From positions 35,457,221 to 35,521,220 of the forward strand of contig JAHLJT010009419.1 of assembly GCA_031308135.1 (NCBI GenBank): a DNA stretch of 64,000 bases. The letters are read 5' to 3'. The notes under the pieces are model-generated. The model was given only the letters and a program-made list of their open reading frames with translations, searched no databases and had not been told where the DNA came from. The DNA comes from Acheta domesticus. Taxonomy: Eukaryota; Arthropoda; Insecta; Orthoptera; Gryllidae. The position numbers were made by a program, and so were the translations under genes. Position 1 is the stretch's first letter; each line of letters begins with the position of its first letter. Below are positions 1 to 14,800 of this stretch, in pieces.

Positions 1-204
1 CCCTTGTTTCGATTTTCCACATTTCTTGTCGCACATTTCTGGAAACACATTCCTCGGCGTAGTCTGTTGCGGGCCTAACCCTGAGAGACAGCACCGCAAA
101 TCCACACGCACGCACACGAGGAGATTATTCAAATAATGATAATCTTGTGATATTAATTGTACAATATTGTTACAATTAGTACAAAACAGACAACTATTAT
201 GTTT

Positions 205-556
205 CTATATCATTTTTATATCACTATATCTAGTGAGCGTCCAAGCATTTGATTGCAGTACAGAGCATATGGAGGACATCGTTGCCACTTCTCGCACAAC
301 GCTTACGCGCAACATACAATGCTTGATACTCGGATTGACAAGGAAGGCCATAGCTGCCCACGACCGCTCACCCTTCTCTATCAATGCCTTGTGTAGGCCG
401 AGGCTCCTGCACATGGATATCGCCGCCGCGCAACTTGTCATCCTCAGTAAGCGAGAGATAAGAGCTGTCACACGCCTCCGGAGGTCAGGCGAGAAACATC
501 CCACTCTTACCGCTGGGTTGAAAAAATCTCCGGGAAAGTTGTTTCCCATTCGTTGA
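205..556 (+). CDS. Exon-like open segment, unknown product
   Basis: This is a locally GC-richer stretch (roughly half GC against about 30% around it) that stays open on both strands. On the plus strand the frame ends at a TGA near 554. It has no ATG at its 5' end, only an in-frame ATG at about 270. Possible splice acceptors follow pyrimidine-rich runs just upstream (ctatatctag near 230, tttgattgcag near 258), so it would be a terminal exon. The plus frame begins with a hydrophobic run that could be mistaken for a signal peptide but lacks a start codon. I do not recognise the protein on either strand, and the opposite-strand frame is equally long, so even the strand is uncertain. Confidence 0.2.
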
Positions 557-636
557 TTAAAGGTAAAATAGATGGCTTAATATTATCAATTACGTTTTTT
601 TTTATAAAAAAGAGGTATATTGAAGGATAAATGATG

Positions 637-790
637 CACTGAGAGCACACGCTAACTCACATTTTTGTGAATTTGAGTTATTGACATTAACATAACTTAA
701 TACGGTATTAAATATCGTATTATGTTGTCAGTTAATGTCAATAACTCAAATTCACAAAAAAAGGGGGTTAGTCCGCTTGTGCTCTCAATG
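637..790. mobile_element. Fold-back MITE, about 154 bp
   Basis: The ends are inverted copies of each other. CACTGAGAGCAC at 637-648 pairs with GTGCTCTCAATG at 779-790. A longer inner block reading TTTTGTGAATTTGAGTTATT on the left recurs as its complement on the right. The middle is also partly self-complementary (AATACGGTATTAAATATCGTATT region). It has no coding capacity, which fits a miniature inverted-repeat element. Target-site duplications are not obvious. Confidence 0.7.
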
Positions 791-3405
791 AATCAAATTG
801 TAAAAAATCTTTAAATGAAATATCAGTACAAACCAAGATCAACTCCTGGTGAAATCCTTCAAACACTAACGGGACTTGAATTGCTGCTTTGCACGAAAGA
901 CGTAACGTCGAAATCAATGTTACTAATTTACAGTCTCGAGTCATTTTACACGTCCAGTTTATTCACGTATTTACGTAAATACACGTAATTTATGTAAAAT
1001 TAAGTTATTCAAGTTATTTATGTAAAATTAAAGGAAAATGCCAATTCATAAAGGTGAATGACATGGACGGTATCAGATACTGTAACAGACAATGCCTAAT
1101 GTTCTTTTTGAACATTCGGCCACATCTTTGCATTTGAAAGCACACTGTCAGACATAACTACTGATTGAATGACTTTGGAATTAATAGCTATAAATATTTG
1201 CATGCAAAATGATGAACGAGCCGAATAACACAAAGCGTCGTGGATTGGCAATACAGATTGCGATAGTCTTATGTAAAATAGTATTGGATAGAAAGAGAAC
1301 GTAACACTCAATAAGGCTTCGTACTGCAATCAAATGCATAGGTGCACAAAAATACAAATAATTTAATAACTTCATAAACACCTAGTTTAACCTGGGTTGT
1401 TGAAGAACATTATGACCACAAAAATTTACCCCACCTCTAAATTTTCTGACAACCCCCCATTGGAAATTCTTTCATAAAACACTGGAAAGGATATTAAGTT
1501 TGAATTGTTGCAATAATCTAAATTAGAAGAATCATCAGTGTAATATTGGGAGATTCAAGTTCAATTTACAGTCAAGCCACTCTTTGAACATCTCAAAATT
1601 ATTAATAATTTGTATTGAGTCTCTAATATTGACTAAATACTGTAATGTTGTTGAATGCAGATTTTCTATGACATGCTGTTAATTAAAACAGTTTTGATAA
1701 TGACTTAGATCCTGGTGAACAAAATCCACGTGAAGATGGAACTGAAGGCAGAAGGAAGAACAACCTAAATAAAACATGTATCCAAATATTTATTAAACAC
1801 AAAAATATTACACATTGAAAATTGGGAAAAGGATCTCGGTTGATTCGTTGAACAGGTACCGTTTAGTTAATGAACTGCAAAGGACTTGAGAACTAATACA
1901 CAAAAGTACATTATAATGTTTACTAGTAGTCAATATGACTTTCATAATAATTGTAAGTTCATGCACAGAACAAAATTAAATGAAGGCTGTTAAGAACACC
2001 TCCCCCCTCCAAGTCTACTTGAACAATGAGAGACAACACATTCAATTTTTAATTTACTTTGGTTATAAAAGCTTACTTTTATTTCACAATGTAAATTTAA
2101 AGGATACCATCCTTTACATCAACAGTCTCCAGAAATCTAAGGTAATATTCAAATGCTCCTTCCAAACTGCTTGAAAGAGCTCATTCTTATTTTACAGGAT
2201 CATAGGAGTAAAAAAAAATGTTGACATATAACATTGATTAAAATATTTTTTGAGAAAATATAGTATATCAGAGTATATTATGTACAGTATTTCACAAGTG
2301 ACCAAAAGCACATTGTGGTTGTCAATATTTAACATGTTCTATAACTTTTCTAGTTGGAAAGGAAGAATAGTACTAATTTTTGTATTTTTCATGAGAATGT
2401 GAAAACATTTCGACAACAACCAATCAATTGATCTAATGGCTGCCTGAGAATCAAAGCAAATAAAAATATAACAAACATGTTTTCACAATCAGCATGTAGT
2501 GTACCCCATACCTCTACTATGTTTAACAGTTATGGCAGTTTCCCAACCTTTCGGGGTGTTATGGTGCTAGAAGGCAAACATACTCATGATCCACAAATGT
2601 CCAACAGTTGCGAGAAAGGCTGACAGAAAAGCCCAATTATATATAATTTAAATACTCTTAAAAATTACGAGGTTATCTTTTCGACACATTATTTTTAATC
2701 ATATACACTAACGTTTTTGCATGGAACCATTTCTACATTTTTACATTAATTAGTATATTGTGCAGACACCCCTCAAATGCTTGAAGGCACTGACAGGATA
2801 GAAGAGAAAAATTGTACAATCAAATGGAGTTGCAGAATATTATTTAGTTATATTTTCTTTCTTTAAATTGAATTTGTGAAACTATCTTAAAAAAGGAAAA
2901 AAATATCATTTTTAAAATTATCATTGAAGAAAAATTTGTTTGAAAACAAGCAACTTGAAAATTCAGTCAGTCTCTCTCACACTTGCAATACTTGCATTTG
3001 ATGCACATTCGACACTGAAAAGTGGTATTAAAGATTCTATGTTTAGAGCAATGGTTTAGAGTTAAAACTAGAGAGAAAAAACACAAAAACAAATTCATAC
3101 AATACCACAGAATCGTGTGTAATTCTTGAAAATACAAGCTACTAACTAGTATATATGTGAGATTGAGAAACTCCAGTCAGTTTTTAACTCAAGTTTTTAA
3201 GATAAAATTCCTGCCATCACCCAACATAATGTTCGCAGTGGCTAGTTTGCAGCACATCACAGCAAATAGAACATATTCTCAAAACTATAGATTAGGCAAT
3301 TCTCCTCTTAAGCCTAGTAGGAAGCTTTGGATAAACAGCAATTCTACCTTTATAATAATCATTCACTAGATACAAACCCTTTGTCCGGAAACAAAACTAT
3401 GACTA
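791..3405. other. AT-rich noncoding stretch
   Basis: I see no convincing exon, RNA gene or element here. The minus strand carries an AATAAA (complement at about 1789-1794), which could be a distal poly(A) signal of the Rae1 transcript or chance. Confidence 0.4.
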
Positions 3406-3530
3406 TAAGGGTCGGTTTCACCACTTTTCATTGTGTTCAATTCCATTCACCTCTGAATTTTAAGCACATTTAAGTTCAATGCAAATTTCACCATTATTGG
3501 AAGTTAAATTCATGGGAAATTAACCTGAGA
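3406..3530 (+). mobile_element. End of a GGTTTCACC-type MITE
   Basis: The motif TAAGGGTCGGTTTCACCA at 3406 is matched, inverted, by TGGTGAAACCGGCCCTTAA at 5604-5622. Ends of this type (TTAAGGGCCGGTTTCACC) are, as I recall, common on insect miniature elements. Whether the two ends bound one 2.2-kb element or are remnants of two is not clear. Confidence 0.4.
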
Positions 3531-3844
3531 ATGGCTGTTTAAGAAGTTCACAGTTATCTACTTCTTTTCTTGTTCCAACCTTTATGATCTTGTTTTATTT
3601 CATAACAATCTTCAGACTCTTTAAGTGCAACAATCTTGAGCAACACCTGATTTGTTGTGAACATAAAAGAATTCTCATGAGAATTGATGAATATAGTGGT
3701 GTCTGAATGCACTACTGTTTTGGAAGATATAGAGAAGCTTTAATTGAAATTTTTTATTGAAATTCAATCTTTCATATCAAATTTTACCGATAGCTTTCAT
3801 GATATTGCAATTAAGAGCATCTTTATCTTCTTTCTTTAGTTCTT

Positions 3845-3996
3845 TTTGGAGCATAGGGCCTTAGCAAAGGATCTTCATCTTACTCGGTTTTCTATTACAG
3901 GGAAAATGATGTTTCTACGTCATACCAGTCTCCCGGTTCTCTCCTTCCACTGTCCTTCTCCATGTTGTTCTTGGCCGACCATGGCTTCTACTCCCT
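3845..3996 (-). pseudogene. LINE ORF2 C-terminal fragment
   Basis: The minus strand encodes GRPRTTWRRTVEGENRETG followed, after a stop and small shifts, by a Lys/Arg-rich tail. The GRPRTTWRRTVE block followed by a tryptophan-containing helix is typical of the extreme C-terminus of ORF2 in several LINE groups. Stops interrupt the frame and no upstream reverse transcriptase is visible, so this is a 5'-truncated, decayed insertion. The exact clade cannot be set from this piece. Confidence 0.55.
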
Positions 3997-5370
3997 TGTG
4001 GGTTTCAGTATAGTGTTTCTCTCTCAATAATTATGAGCATATTTTCCATAAACGACATTAAAAATTGTTTGTTTAAAATGAACGTATTATTTGAAACTTT
4101 GCAAACACTATATAATTTCATTTTCATTGCAGAATGTATTTTAAAATCATTAACTTGCTGTCTACATTATGGTACTATGCTTCAGATCAAACAGCTGGTA
4201 TGATCAATTATAAAATATCAACCTTGTCCTCCCCCTTGCACTGTACAGTGAAAAGTCGCAGTCTAATAACATCGTCTGGCAACTTCGAGTGAATTTTTGG
4301 ACACGACACGACACTAGCACTTTCAAGTGGCCAGCAAGCTGGTATATTTCGGTTGTTTCTGTTCCTGCTAACGTAAGGTTATGTGCAGAATATTTTGAGA
4401 GAAGGCCGTTAATGCTCAACTTCTGAAGAGAAATAGGAAATATTTAATAGTGAGTAATTAAGGGTGCAAATTTTTTACGATTAGGTCCCATTAATATACA
4501 TCTGTAACAAAGGAAAATGTTAAAAATTTGGAATGTATGAAAAAAGTTTTTGGGTGACCTCTTAACATGAATATGAATGTTGAATATAGTTTTCGTATAT
4601 ACTGTTGTGTATAAGGGAACATGGAAGGAACCTCTTCTTGGTGTTCCTGGTAACAGTAAATAAACTGGCAAATCCTTCTAGTAAGTTCAGTAAATAAACT
4701 TCCAAACACATATATGTATATTTCTTTCTGTATGTGTGTTTCATGCAAATATTGTGTAAATGAATCCTCACTTCCTCTTTAGTACATCTGTACATAACTG
4801 TTCACCAGAAGAAAACCCAAGTATTCATATAATATCCATATTCCAGAGTACGTAAAACTACAAAATATAAAGAAATCCCTTTTGAAACGTTAGGAGTCAG
4901 ATCTTGCTCTGCTGACCTTGGAAGAAATTCTACAGGCTATTAAATGTTGGTCTTAGGTTTTTATACTTATGTGCATTCTTTAATAACAGCAAATGATAAA
5001 ATTGGACTAGAATGTGAATTAAGTTTTCTGAATAATATAATTATGTTGTCAAATTCTTGATCTACCATACATAATCCATGGTACAAGGGCATGACTAGTG
5101 TACCGACCACTTGGAGTGTTAGTGATGCTACAACTGTCAGTAAGGCCCGTTTTCAGCATAGGGAAAAAGCACAGAGCTGCGGGGCTGTGTTATTAGACTG
5201 TGGTGCAGTGTTGCAGTTGCAAATATACAATGGAAAGTTACCATCCCGTATTGCACCATGAAAATTACCAACATCTCAATTATAGCATGAAGCCTAAAGC
5301 AATTCTGTTTGTATAGTCCGTGGTGAACAGATGCAGAGGTAACAGCAATTGTACTTGGGTTTTTATTTCT
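3997..5370. other. Noncoding stretch
   Basis: Short open frames at 4200-4800 have AT-driven composition and no recognisable domain. I see no gene. Confidence 0.35.
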
Positions 5371-5564
5371 CGATGTGTGGGGTCTTGTCTTCACGATGAA
5401 ATATCTCATGGTATTTGGCATATTCTCCATCGTGCCGCCAAAAGTCACATGATCGCGACTGTATCGAGCAGTGCTGGCAATCAGGCAACTCCTAGCGGCA
5501 CGAACAAGAATGACGCGTAATACTATGAGATATATCATCGTGAAAACAAGACCCCATGCGCCAA
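5371..5564. mobile_element. Fold-back MITE, family D copy 1
   Basis: Inverted arms: GGGGTCTTGTCTTCACGATG near 5379 and its near-complement ending at 5555. The interior shares CATGATCGCGACTGTATCGA and CTAGCGGCA with a second copy at 44701-44924, so this is a dispersed family. It lies just downstream of the Rae1 3' end. Confidence 0.65.
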
Positions 5565-5681
5565 AGATTGTTTTAAGAGGTTTAAAGAGATATTTGAATA
5601 CATTTGGTGAAACCGGCCCTTAATTTAAAGAAAAAGTCTGTTTATAAAACTGCCATTAAAGGGAAATTCTGGTATTACTAA

Positions 5682-5687
5682 TTTATT
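5682..5687 (-). terminator. Candidate Rae1 poly(A) signal
   Basis: AATAAA on the minus strand, about 180 bases beyond the Rae1 stop codon. It is the first canonical signal after the stop; longer 3' UTRs remain possible. Confidence 0.45.
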
Positions 5688-5866
5688 TCATGAAACAAAT
5701 TTTTTGAGTAAAAAAATACATATTACAGATATATTCTACTGAGATGAAAAGAACAAACTAACATGAAAAGAAATGGAAACAAAATTATATACAATTCTTA
5801 ACAAAAGCAATTATATACAACTGAATCAGTCTGGACCTTTTAGTAAATGCATTTTCCACGACCCTT

Positions 5867-8800
5867 TCATGAGGAGCTTCTTGGTTTTAGCTCATCATAA
5901 CAGCTTCGCAGAAATATGTAGTTCTTCTTCATTGGATTATAAAACTCGTGTCCCTATAAAGGAAAGTAAGTAAGAATAAGTTTCTTCTTTAAGAAAAAAT
6001 GAAAAAACATAAAATAAAAAATAAATTACCTTGGACCAATCATAGCTAACTGCATAAGCAAATATTTGTCCATTGCTATTGAAACAGCATCGTGTGATAG
6101 ACTGTTCCATGGCTTCAGATGGTTTCAATTTAGTACGAGCATCCTTATCCCAAAAGCTGAAGCTCCCATCTGAACCAACCGTAGCAAGAGTTCCATGCAC
6201 AGGATGAAAAGCTATGTCATTTACCTGTGAACATAATGAATAATATAAAAATGGAAGAAAATTGAAAGACGAAATGTTCTACCTTTCAACAATGTACAAT
6301 CAAATTACCCCCTGCGTGAATACGTTAGAGATTCCTAAACCTGATGGATTATAGGTGATGTTATAATTTTGAATATTGATGTTTGCATTTACAATGAACA
6401 TCTTGTACATCGTTGTCTTTACTTTCCTCCTAGTCCGAATTTTGGAGAGGATGTGTTGATAATTCTGCGAGATGTTTCTTCGAACAATGGCATTATGTAC
6501 ATGAGTAAGACTGTGGGTATCAAAAACATTTTTGAACATGGGGTAGGCTGTTCAGGGCAATGTCACCTATTTTTTGGCACCTGCCACAGTGAAGCAACAG
6601 TTGTGAGAATCCTTCCTTATCACCTGCAAGATCCAACCCTTTGCGGCAGCTGGACATGCTGAGAAATCGAATGCTTGAAAGAAACGAAATAAAAGGTCTC
6701 CCTCATACATACATAACAATATGCACAACTTATTGGAGAAAAAACAAAGGTAAAATGAATATACTGGTACTTTATTATTTACGACATTGATCATCACTTT
6801 GAAATCATCTGATTCCCCTACAATTATAATCATTGTGAAACTTCATCTTTTTATCTGAGGCCAAAAATCTTAATTTATTCTGCACGTATGATTCGGTCTG
6901 CCTGTTGTCAAACCATGGGGCAGGTTATTGTTCCGTGGTACTTATATCTAATGGGCCATTGCCCCTTCACCGCCACCCACCACAAAGAGCTTGGGGCACA
7001 AAAAGGCGTGGGGAGGAGGTGAGGGAATTCCAAATCTGATTTCGCACTGGGACTGTGGTTCGCAAGTAGACAACTTTGTGAACGCCCTTACCAAGTTCAC
7101 TAATACTGATTGGCTGGCTTGCTTGCTTGCTGCTGTGTTTTGCTTTATATTTCCTACTTCACCGCTTTCGCTGCTACTGTTCATTCTTGAGCCACAAAGT
7201 ATGACTGGGTAAAATTGGACATGTACAATTTTTCAAGACACATTCAGTATTATACTTCGGTTACAGACGATATGAGAGTCTCTCCCAGTTATAGCACCAG
7301 TAGTGCGATTTGTGAAGAAACAAAGCAATTTGTTTAATATTAGCAATTTAAGCAATTTGTTTACTAAATATTTAACTTTTGCAACTTTCAGAAAGAGAAT
7401 CCAATGAAATTGAGACCTGTGCTATTTTGGGAAGTGTCCTTTGCTCTATTCACGGAAAAAATTTAATCCATACATTTGGTTCCATTTGAGAGAATTTTGA
7501 AAATGTTGTCCAGGCTTCATGTAAAGTACCCTAAAAAAATCAAAATATGTTTCAAACTCAGAGGGCCTCAAGTTCAAGTAGATCAATGAGGGAATATTAA
7601 TTTGGAGCAAATCACCTAAAATGTTTAGGTGCTAGAGTTGACCATAGACAGTCAAACAGACACATTTTGCCTAAAAGGAAGAAAGAAAAAAAGAAATCAA
7701 AATGTGGTTTCTGACTACACAATGTGTAAGAAGTAATTTACTACATACATGAACAAGATTTATATATACCCCTCTTTGATATCAGGCCCCGCAATACAAG
7801 GTTTTCAGACAAAAAATTACCACTTTCGGCTGCAGCATTACAATATTTCCTCTTTATTATTTAAGTCTGTAGAACGGCAATTAAGTACAAATTTCCTAAT
7901 ACAATACAAAATAAGTATTTTACCTGTCATCCCCTTTAAGGACAATAATTTAAATATTCGCAACTAACAACCTTCATTGGCCTCTGTTTCACCTCCACTT
8001 TTCATTCACAAACACAATTTCCTCCATCCCAAGGAGCAGCTAAACAAGCTATGCATGATTTCCTGCCTCCCACTTGGATAACTAACAGATGAATGTTATG
8101 CAAGTCATTGAAGGTAGGTCAGATTTCCTTTAATACTTACAGCATAAATATCTTGGTAACCGTTAGTAGATCCATTTGAGCGATGACATTTGAATGTGAA
8201 ATTATCTTTGGGATTAGTTGGGTTCACATATTGTATGGCCACACGACCTTCCACGCTTCCCAATGCATAACCTATTGAAAAACAGGCATACATAGTTATT
8301 GATTAAGGATACATTGGAAAACCTTTTCACACACAAATAGAAATATCTCTATCAAAAAACATTCACTGGAATTGAATACAATTATCAAATTTGATAAAAA
8401 TTAATGAAGTGGATAAAACATTTCATTATTGTGACATCACATATTGGAAAGAAAAATCACACATGTATAATTTAGTGCCCCTTTTGTATACTGATAGAGC
8501 ATTCAGGTTACAAGCCTATTACTAGATCAACCGATCCAAAGAATCTACATAGGATTCTTTCCGCACTTACATGATTTCCAGAAAAATTTCCAAGAGTGCT
8601 TTTGAACAATATAATGTTGCAGTTGGTCAAATGGAAATTTAGTTACAACTAAAGCTACAGCTTTGATACAAGAGGATTATAAATAGCATATTTACTGGAA
8701 CATAAGTTGACTCAATGTAAGAAGACCTTCCTTTTGCTACAGGAAATTTTTTGAATTTTTAACTAATTCTTACTATTCAGTCAAAATAAAATTGCAATTG

Positions 8801-11800
8801 TCTATCTGACCTGAAAATTGTCTTGTAGATGAGAATGTTAAAACTTAATGCCTGAGCTGGCGCCATTTTCTTGTTCCATAAATCTTCAACATAACAATTG
8901 CTTCTATCACAACCCTCTTCATCTTTAAAAGCATCATTTCTTTCTTTTTAGTTATTGTCCTCTTGACTTTTTAGGCTCCTCTGAAAATTTTGCATATTTG
9001 AGTTCTTATTCTTTCACATAATGTCACCTAAGATTATTCCCTTTTGAGTCACGATTTTCTTCCTGCCCCGCTCTAACTCACTGCCCATCAATCTTTTCTA
9101 GTTCTTTCACATTCTTGAACAGAATGCACTTGAAATCCACACTGTTTAATTTGTGTGATCGAGTTGTGAATTGTGAACTCGTACATCTCTAATCCTCAGT
9201 TTCACATGTAAACTGGGAGTTGGCAGCAAGTTTTTAAGTTTCGGAAGTTTTTGCTACAAAATATTTTTTATCACCCTTTTCTGAGGTTGGATGTAGAATA
9301 CACACTTCTACCAATATGACTTTTTTCATTTCCATCTTTTGCACAACACAGATACACACTTCTTGGGCATTATACCGACAGTCTGTGTGGCCTCATTGAT
9401 CAGTGCATCGTGTAACAAAATTTGAAAACGATTTTTATTCATATTTTATGCATTTTACTTGATACAATGCCATTAATTTGAGATTCTCTCTTTACTAGCC
9501 CATTCTGAAGTATCGGTTTGAATCACCTGGCAAATTCATGATGGATACTGAGAATATGTCTGTGCATATATAGTTACTAGGTATTACAGATAGGTGTGAT
9601 AATCTAGTTGTCTACACAGCTTATTGTTACATCAACATTTACGAGTTTCATGACAGTGAAAGGCAACATAAATCCTAACAAACTAGACTGCATCTGCAAA
9701 AATAAGATGACCCCCATGTTTTTCATACAACATTTATAGGAAAGAACCTTGTCTTATATTCAAGTAAATACAACACATGAAGATAAGGTTGTATAATGGA
9801 GCATTATTATGTGTAGAAGAGGAAGTGAACTGGCTGCAACGTTACGCATGGTAGTCACAGCATAGAGCATATTCAGTGATGGTTGTGTTCATTCATTTGC
9901 GGATGAAAAAATCCTGTGTACACTTTCTTAGGTTGGGAAGTAAAGCCAGCTGTCTCTTGTTGAAGCTTTATTGTGTGTTAAAAAGATACTCCAGCCCAAA
10001 AATGTCTCCGAGATAAATTTTAATTGCCTAAGTGATATCTTCTTTTGATGAAAGGAGCATAGAGAAATTTGCAAGGTCAGGCATATGAACCTGTTGACGT
10101 GAGCCTTATACCACAAAAAAGCATCAACGAATTGAAATAAATTTATTTATCTAACTATATATAATATAAACCAGTGCTTGCCAACTCAATGCTCTATGAT
10201 GTCATAGAAATCTGCTCGCCTTCTCTGCACCAAGCTGTGGAGCAAAGTGCCCGACGTGGCGGTGGATGAACAGTGTTCCAATGATGGTATGGAAGTGGGG
10301 TGAAAAGGTTCGCTTGGAAAACCGATAATTACATTCTTTAAATGGTAATTATTATTTAGAATGTTTATGATTCAGTACCAATATGAAGAATTATATAATA
10401 GAACATGCATTATTACATAACTCAAAGCAATATCTGACTCCTTTTCATAACAAGTACTGTAATTCTACTTCTATTCTTCTATTAGATAACATTTTCGGAA
10501 AATACAGTTTTAACATTTCAGGACAAGAATACTTTATACAATGGCATACAACAAAACAAATTAGTTTGTTCTGAAACAATAATAAATGTTAACAAATAGA
10601 TATCTGATAGGGGTCATGCGAGATGATTTGGATCCCAAGTTTGATTATTTTCTATGTACAGTTTTGTTTCAGAATGTTGTAAATCCTCATGATTTCCAGT
10701 ATCTTTTCCACAATCTTCAACCTGCAAATTCCTTTACTCATCCCATGATTGGGGGCTATGTCAATTCTCGGAATTTATTTTTATCTTGCAGTTTTCTCTG
10801 GGTCTGTAGGTTGGACCTTTCAACATTCTGCAATTCTTTTGAACACTCAAAACACTTCACCATTGTTCCAGTATCTACAAAAGGAAACCGTTCTTCCCAA
10901 ACTGAAAGAAAATTAATAGCTGTAGATGGTTTTCCCCTTGTTGCCTGAAACACTCACTGTCGTGCCCACTGTCAAGGTTTTTGTCGCCGGCGACTGCAGT
11001 CTTCCCCTCCCTCACTTCTTTGCTCAAACTGCTTCTCTGAGTGCCTACTCTCAGAGGGGACGGTGGCTCTGAAGTCATTTATTCTCCAGTTGGAAAATGG
11101 TATTAAAAACCCTAAACGTTTTTAAATATTTTAGTCATCAAACCATATTTTTAATTTAATACAACAATTTCAACCATCTAACAACAACCATTAATATACT
11201 TAATTCCCCCAACTTTGGATTCACTGAATGTCACTTATCTCCCCTCTTCATTCTCAATATGCAATAGAGCTATGTAATTACACCATGTTCTAGAGCGTGT
11301 TCTTGAAATTTAACATTAAATATACAACTGCGATTTTAAATGAATTTATTTTCAAAACATTTCATCAGTACTTTAGTTGCTAACCGATACATAATAAATT
11401 ACAAATTAAAAGAAATTGACTTTTCTTACCAGTAGGTTGTTTCTTCTTGTCACGAAAGATAGCAACACATCTATGCTGGTATTTCAGAGGAGAATCAATA
11501 CGTTTATATTCTTGAGGTTTTCCTTCCAACTGATAAACAATGAGTCCACGATTAGCAGTTCCAACAACAGCCATAGGAAAATCCTAAAAACAAAATGGAA
11601 GTGACAAAAATTAGGTCGTCATAAGAAATAAAGTATTATTGCATGAAATATGATTAAGTTTTAACTGCTTAAAAACTTCAAATCTGATATTTAAGAGTGA
11701 ACTTAAAAAATAAATTTACAGTTCATCAGTCTTTATTGCATTCCAAAACCAATGCCATAAAAAAAAGGGGGTACTAAAGAATGTATTAAAGATATATTTT

Positions 11801-14800
11801 GGAACGCATTTAGGGTATGTATTCATTACAAATACAAAAAACTGAAAGTAATTTAAATAACTGTAAGGGAATCTACGTTTCACAAAAATTTGTACATACT
11901 ACTCCTAACAGTATTTATCAGAGGTGCTGGTGTGTTTAATTTGTAATTAGTTGGACTTGTGAAAACATTCTGCAATTTGTGCATCATTGCTTGAAACATT
12001 AAAATGGTTTCAAAATGAAACCAAACTTTCATTGGCCAAGCTCTGAAGTGTACATAACAACAAATAGGCCGAGTCTGTACGTGGGTAAGAATTTTAATAC
12101 TGGTAAGGGTTTATTAACAAATAGACAAACTTACAGCAGTCCAATTACTAAATTGCACATAATATGAAAAGGTCTATTACATTTTAGACAGATTTGTAAC
12201 CATTTGTGATAGAAAGAGAAGGATTGGAAAAGAGCTAAACCTCCAAATGCAACTGAAGACAAATGCAACCACAGATAAACAACATAAGAAACTTAATTCA
12301 GTTCCCATTTGGAAATTTGAATAACATATTTTAGGGGTCTAGGATGGATGGTTTAGTAATTGTGTATGATGATCACATGTGCTGTAGTCCAATTTGTATT
12401 GTGGATTACATGTGCACCTGCAGATTTCTTATTAGCTACAAACTCTACATTTTTTCTCTTAAATCTGTTTGATGTCCTCGAGGAGTAATTTCCAATCCAC
12501 CAGTAGCACATTTATGACATTTTGTGTTCATAGTATCTTATAAATCATACAAAGTAATACTTTCCATAGCACTTTACATGCCAACAGAATATTTGTTAAA
12601 ACGTTAAGTCATTATTTTAGTACAATTTAGATTTATACTACACTTTCTTACCACATCAGCACAATACACACGTTCTGGAAGACTAATAGTCAGCATTGGG
12701 TTGGGGCTGCGTGTATCCCAAAACTAGAAACAAAATTATTGATGTACAATTGTATTAACTGCTTTTCAAAATTAATTTTAATACTTCTATATCTGTATAT
12801 ACTACCATGATGATAAAGAAATGATTAATTATTATTTTGAGAGGATTTTTGTGATTTGTAGTTGTTTGGTCAAATTAAGATATCAATTTGATTGAAGTGA
12901 GGAGGAGATTTAGGAGAGTACAAGTTTTCAAATCAATTATGGACAATGCCCCCTTTTTTTTTTTTTTTTTTACTTATATAAGGAGTAATGTAGTAGAGAG
13001 AAAGTTTGGTAATGCTGCGGAAACTTGATTGTGAAATTAAAAAAAAAACTTTTTTTGGGGTCTTGATACCAAAAAAAGTGTTGTTTTCAAAATGTCTATT
13101 CATCTGACTGTCGGGGAACAAAACTAATGCCTAACCATTTGTAAGATTTTTTTCAAACCGAAAGTTCCCTGGTGGATCTGGCACTTCTCAAAACTATGTA
13201 ATTATGAAAAACATTCTTTAAATTTTGGGAGAACTTCAAGTGAAGCCCCAGGGACATTTTCAAAATTTTCTCAAAAATTACTCTAAAGTTTTTCTTTGAA
13301 TTTCTTATAAGAAAAGAATAAAACACATTTGTAAAGGTGGCGTAGATCTGTTTTTCTCTGTTACATCTGAAATTTAAAAAATTACGAATGTCTGATTCTT
13401 TTTCAGCATCTTCCTACAACTACAATATTGGAGACCAATTGGATTTTTTCAATATTGAATTTGTTTTTTAACCAAAATTAGTTCTTTGATTAATGTCATG
13501 TACGTTGTTTTGAAAATGTTAGTCATTTTCAGGTAATTTTGTGTTAAATATGGGCAATACAAAAATATATATAAAAAAAAGTGATTTTCTCAAAAACTTG
13601 TTTTGTCCTTCACAACTTTTCGCCACAAATTTCTTCATCAAACTGTTTGAATAGACAGAGCTAAATGCAGTGTATAAGAAAAAATTAATGTCATTTTGCT
13701 ACATTCTGTTTATTTTTGAAAAATTAGACAAACGTAATGAAGTTTTTTGAAATCTATCTCACATCATTAATATTTACATTACAGATGTTTTTTACACACA
13801 ATTGCATTTGTGGGTGGAAGTGTTTCAAATGATTATCAATGAAGTTTCTCGAAAACTCAAAACTTCTCTGAGGAAATGAGTTCAAAATTGTGTATTTTCA
13901 GAAATGCTCACACATTTTCTCATACATTGTTCCAAATTTTTCAACAAAAATTTACATATATGAACAAGTTTTCTCTTCTATAATATTCTTAAAAATATTT
14001 CAGTTCCAGCATTATGGAACTGTAAAACTGAGAAATTGTTAAAAAGTGCATTAGGTGTCCGCAAAACTGAGAAGTTAGCCCAGACTGAAGAGAACGAAAC
14101 TAACAAGTACAAGAAATCTGTGCAATTCTGCAGCACTATTAATTTTTACTCTTTCTCAATTTGTATAATTTCATTTTCAAAACCGTTTAATTGCAAAACT
14201 CACCCTGAAGAAATGGTTACATTAAACCACAAACTGTCTTACTGTGTCTTCACTAATGAAAAATTAATACATGTATTGTTGTTGGTTTGTTGATTACCTA
14301 TAACTGATTTGGAAACTTCTACTCTCACAATATGATCCAATTTTATTTGAAGGAAAATGTAAAAAATTGACCACATAACACATGAAGTAAGCAGCATGCA
14401 TCATTCTTGTACTTCCAAATTCTGTGTTTACTTTATATTTGGGCAAAAATAGTAATTTCAATATTTTATTGATAGGGGACAAAAACCTGATACACTGTAC
14501 ACAGCCAAGACTACAGGTCTTTCAAGTTTTAATGAGGGAAATATTTTAAGAGTTCCAATTAGGTTTTATCTGAAAAACACTCCAACTCTTGATCATATTA
14601 CTTTCCATTATTTTTATTTAGAAAATATTTTCAAGAATTTTGGTATCAAGAATGTAGGCAATTCATTCTAAAATTTCTTGGAAGTATTTCCTGAATTTTT
14701 TTTTTCTTCTGTGAAAGACCATCAATAAACAGAAAATGTATGCCAAAGGTCTATTGCATCAAAGCTTGTTGGCACTCTTAATATGAAATTGGACTGGTTC

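Noticed and set aside
8800..9300. Minus-strand resemblance to a transposon tail in Rae1 intron 6
   Set aside because: Lys/Glu-rich snippets with many stops; no motif could be confirmed.
10172..10260. CAGTGCTTGCCAAC as a hAT terminus
   Set aside because: No matching inverted end or 8-bp duplication found nearby.
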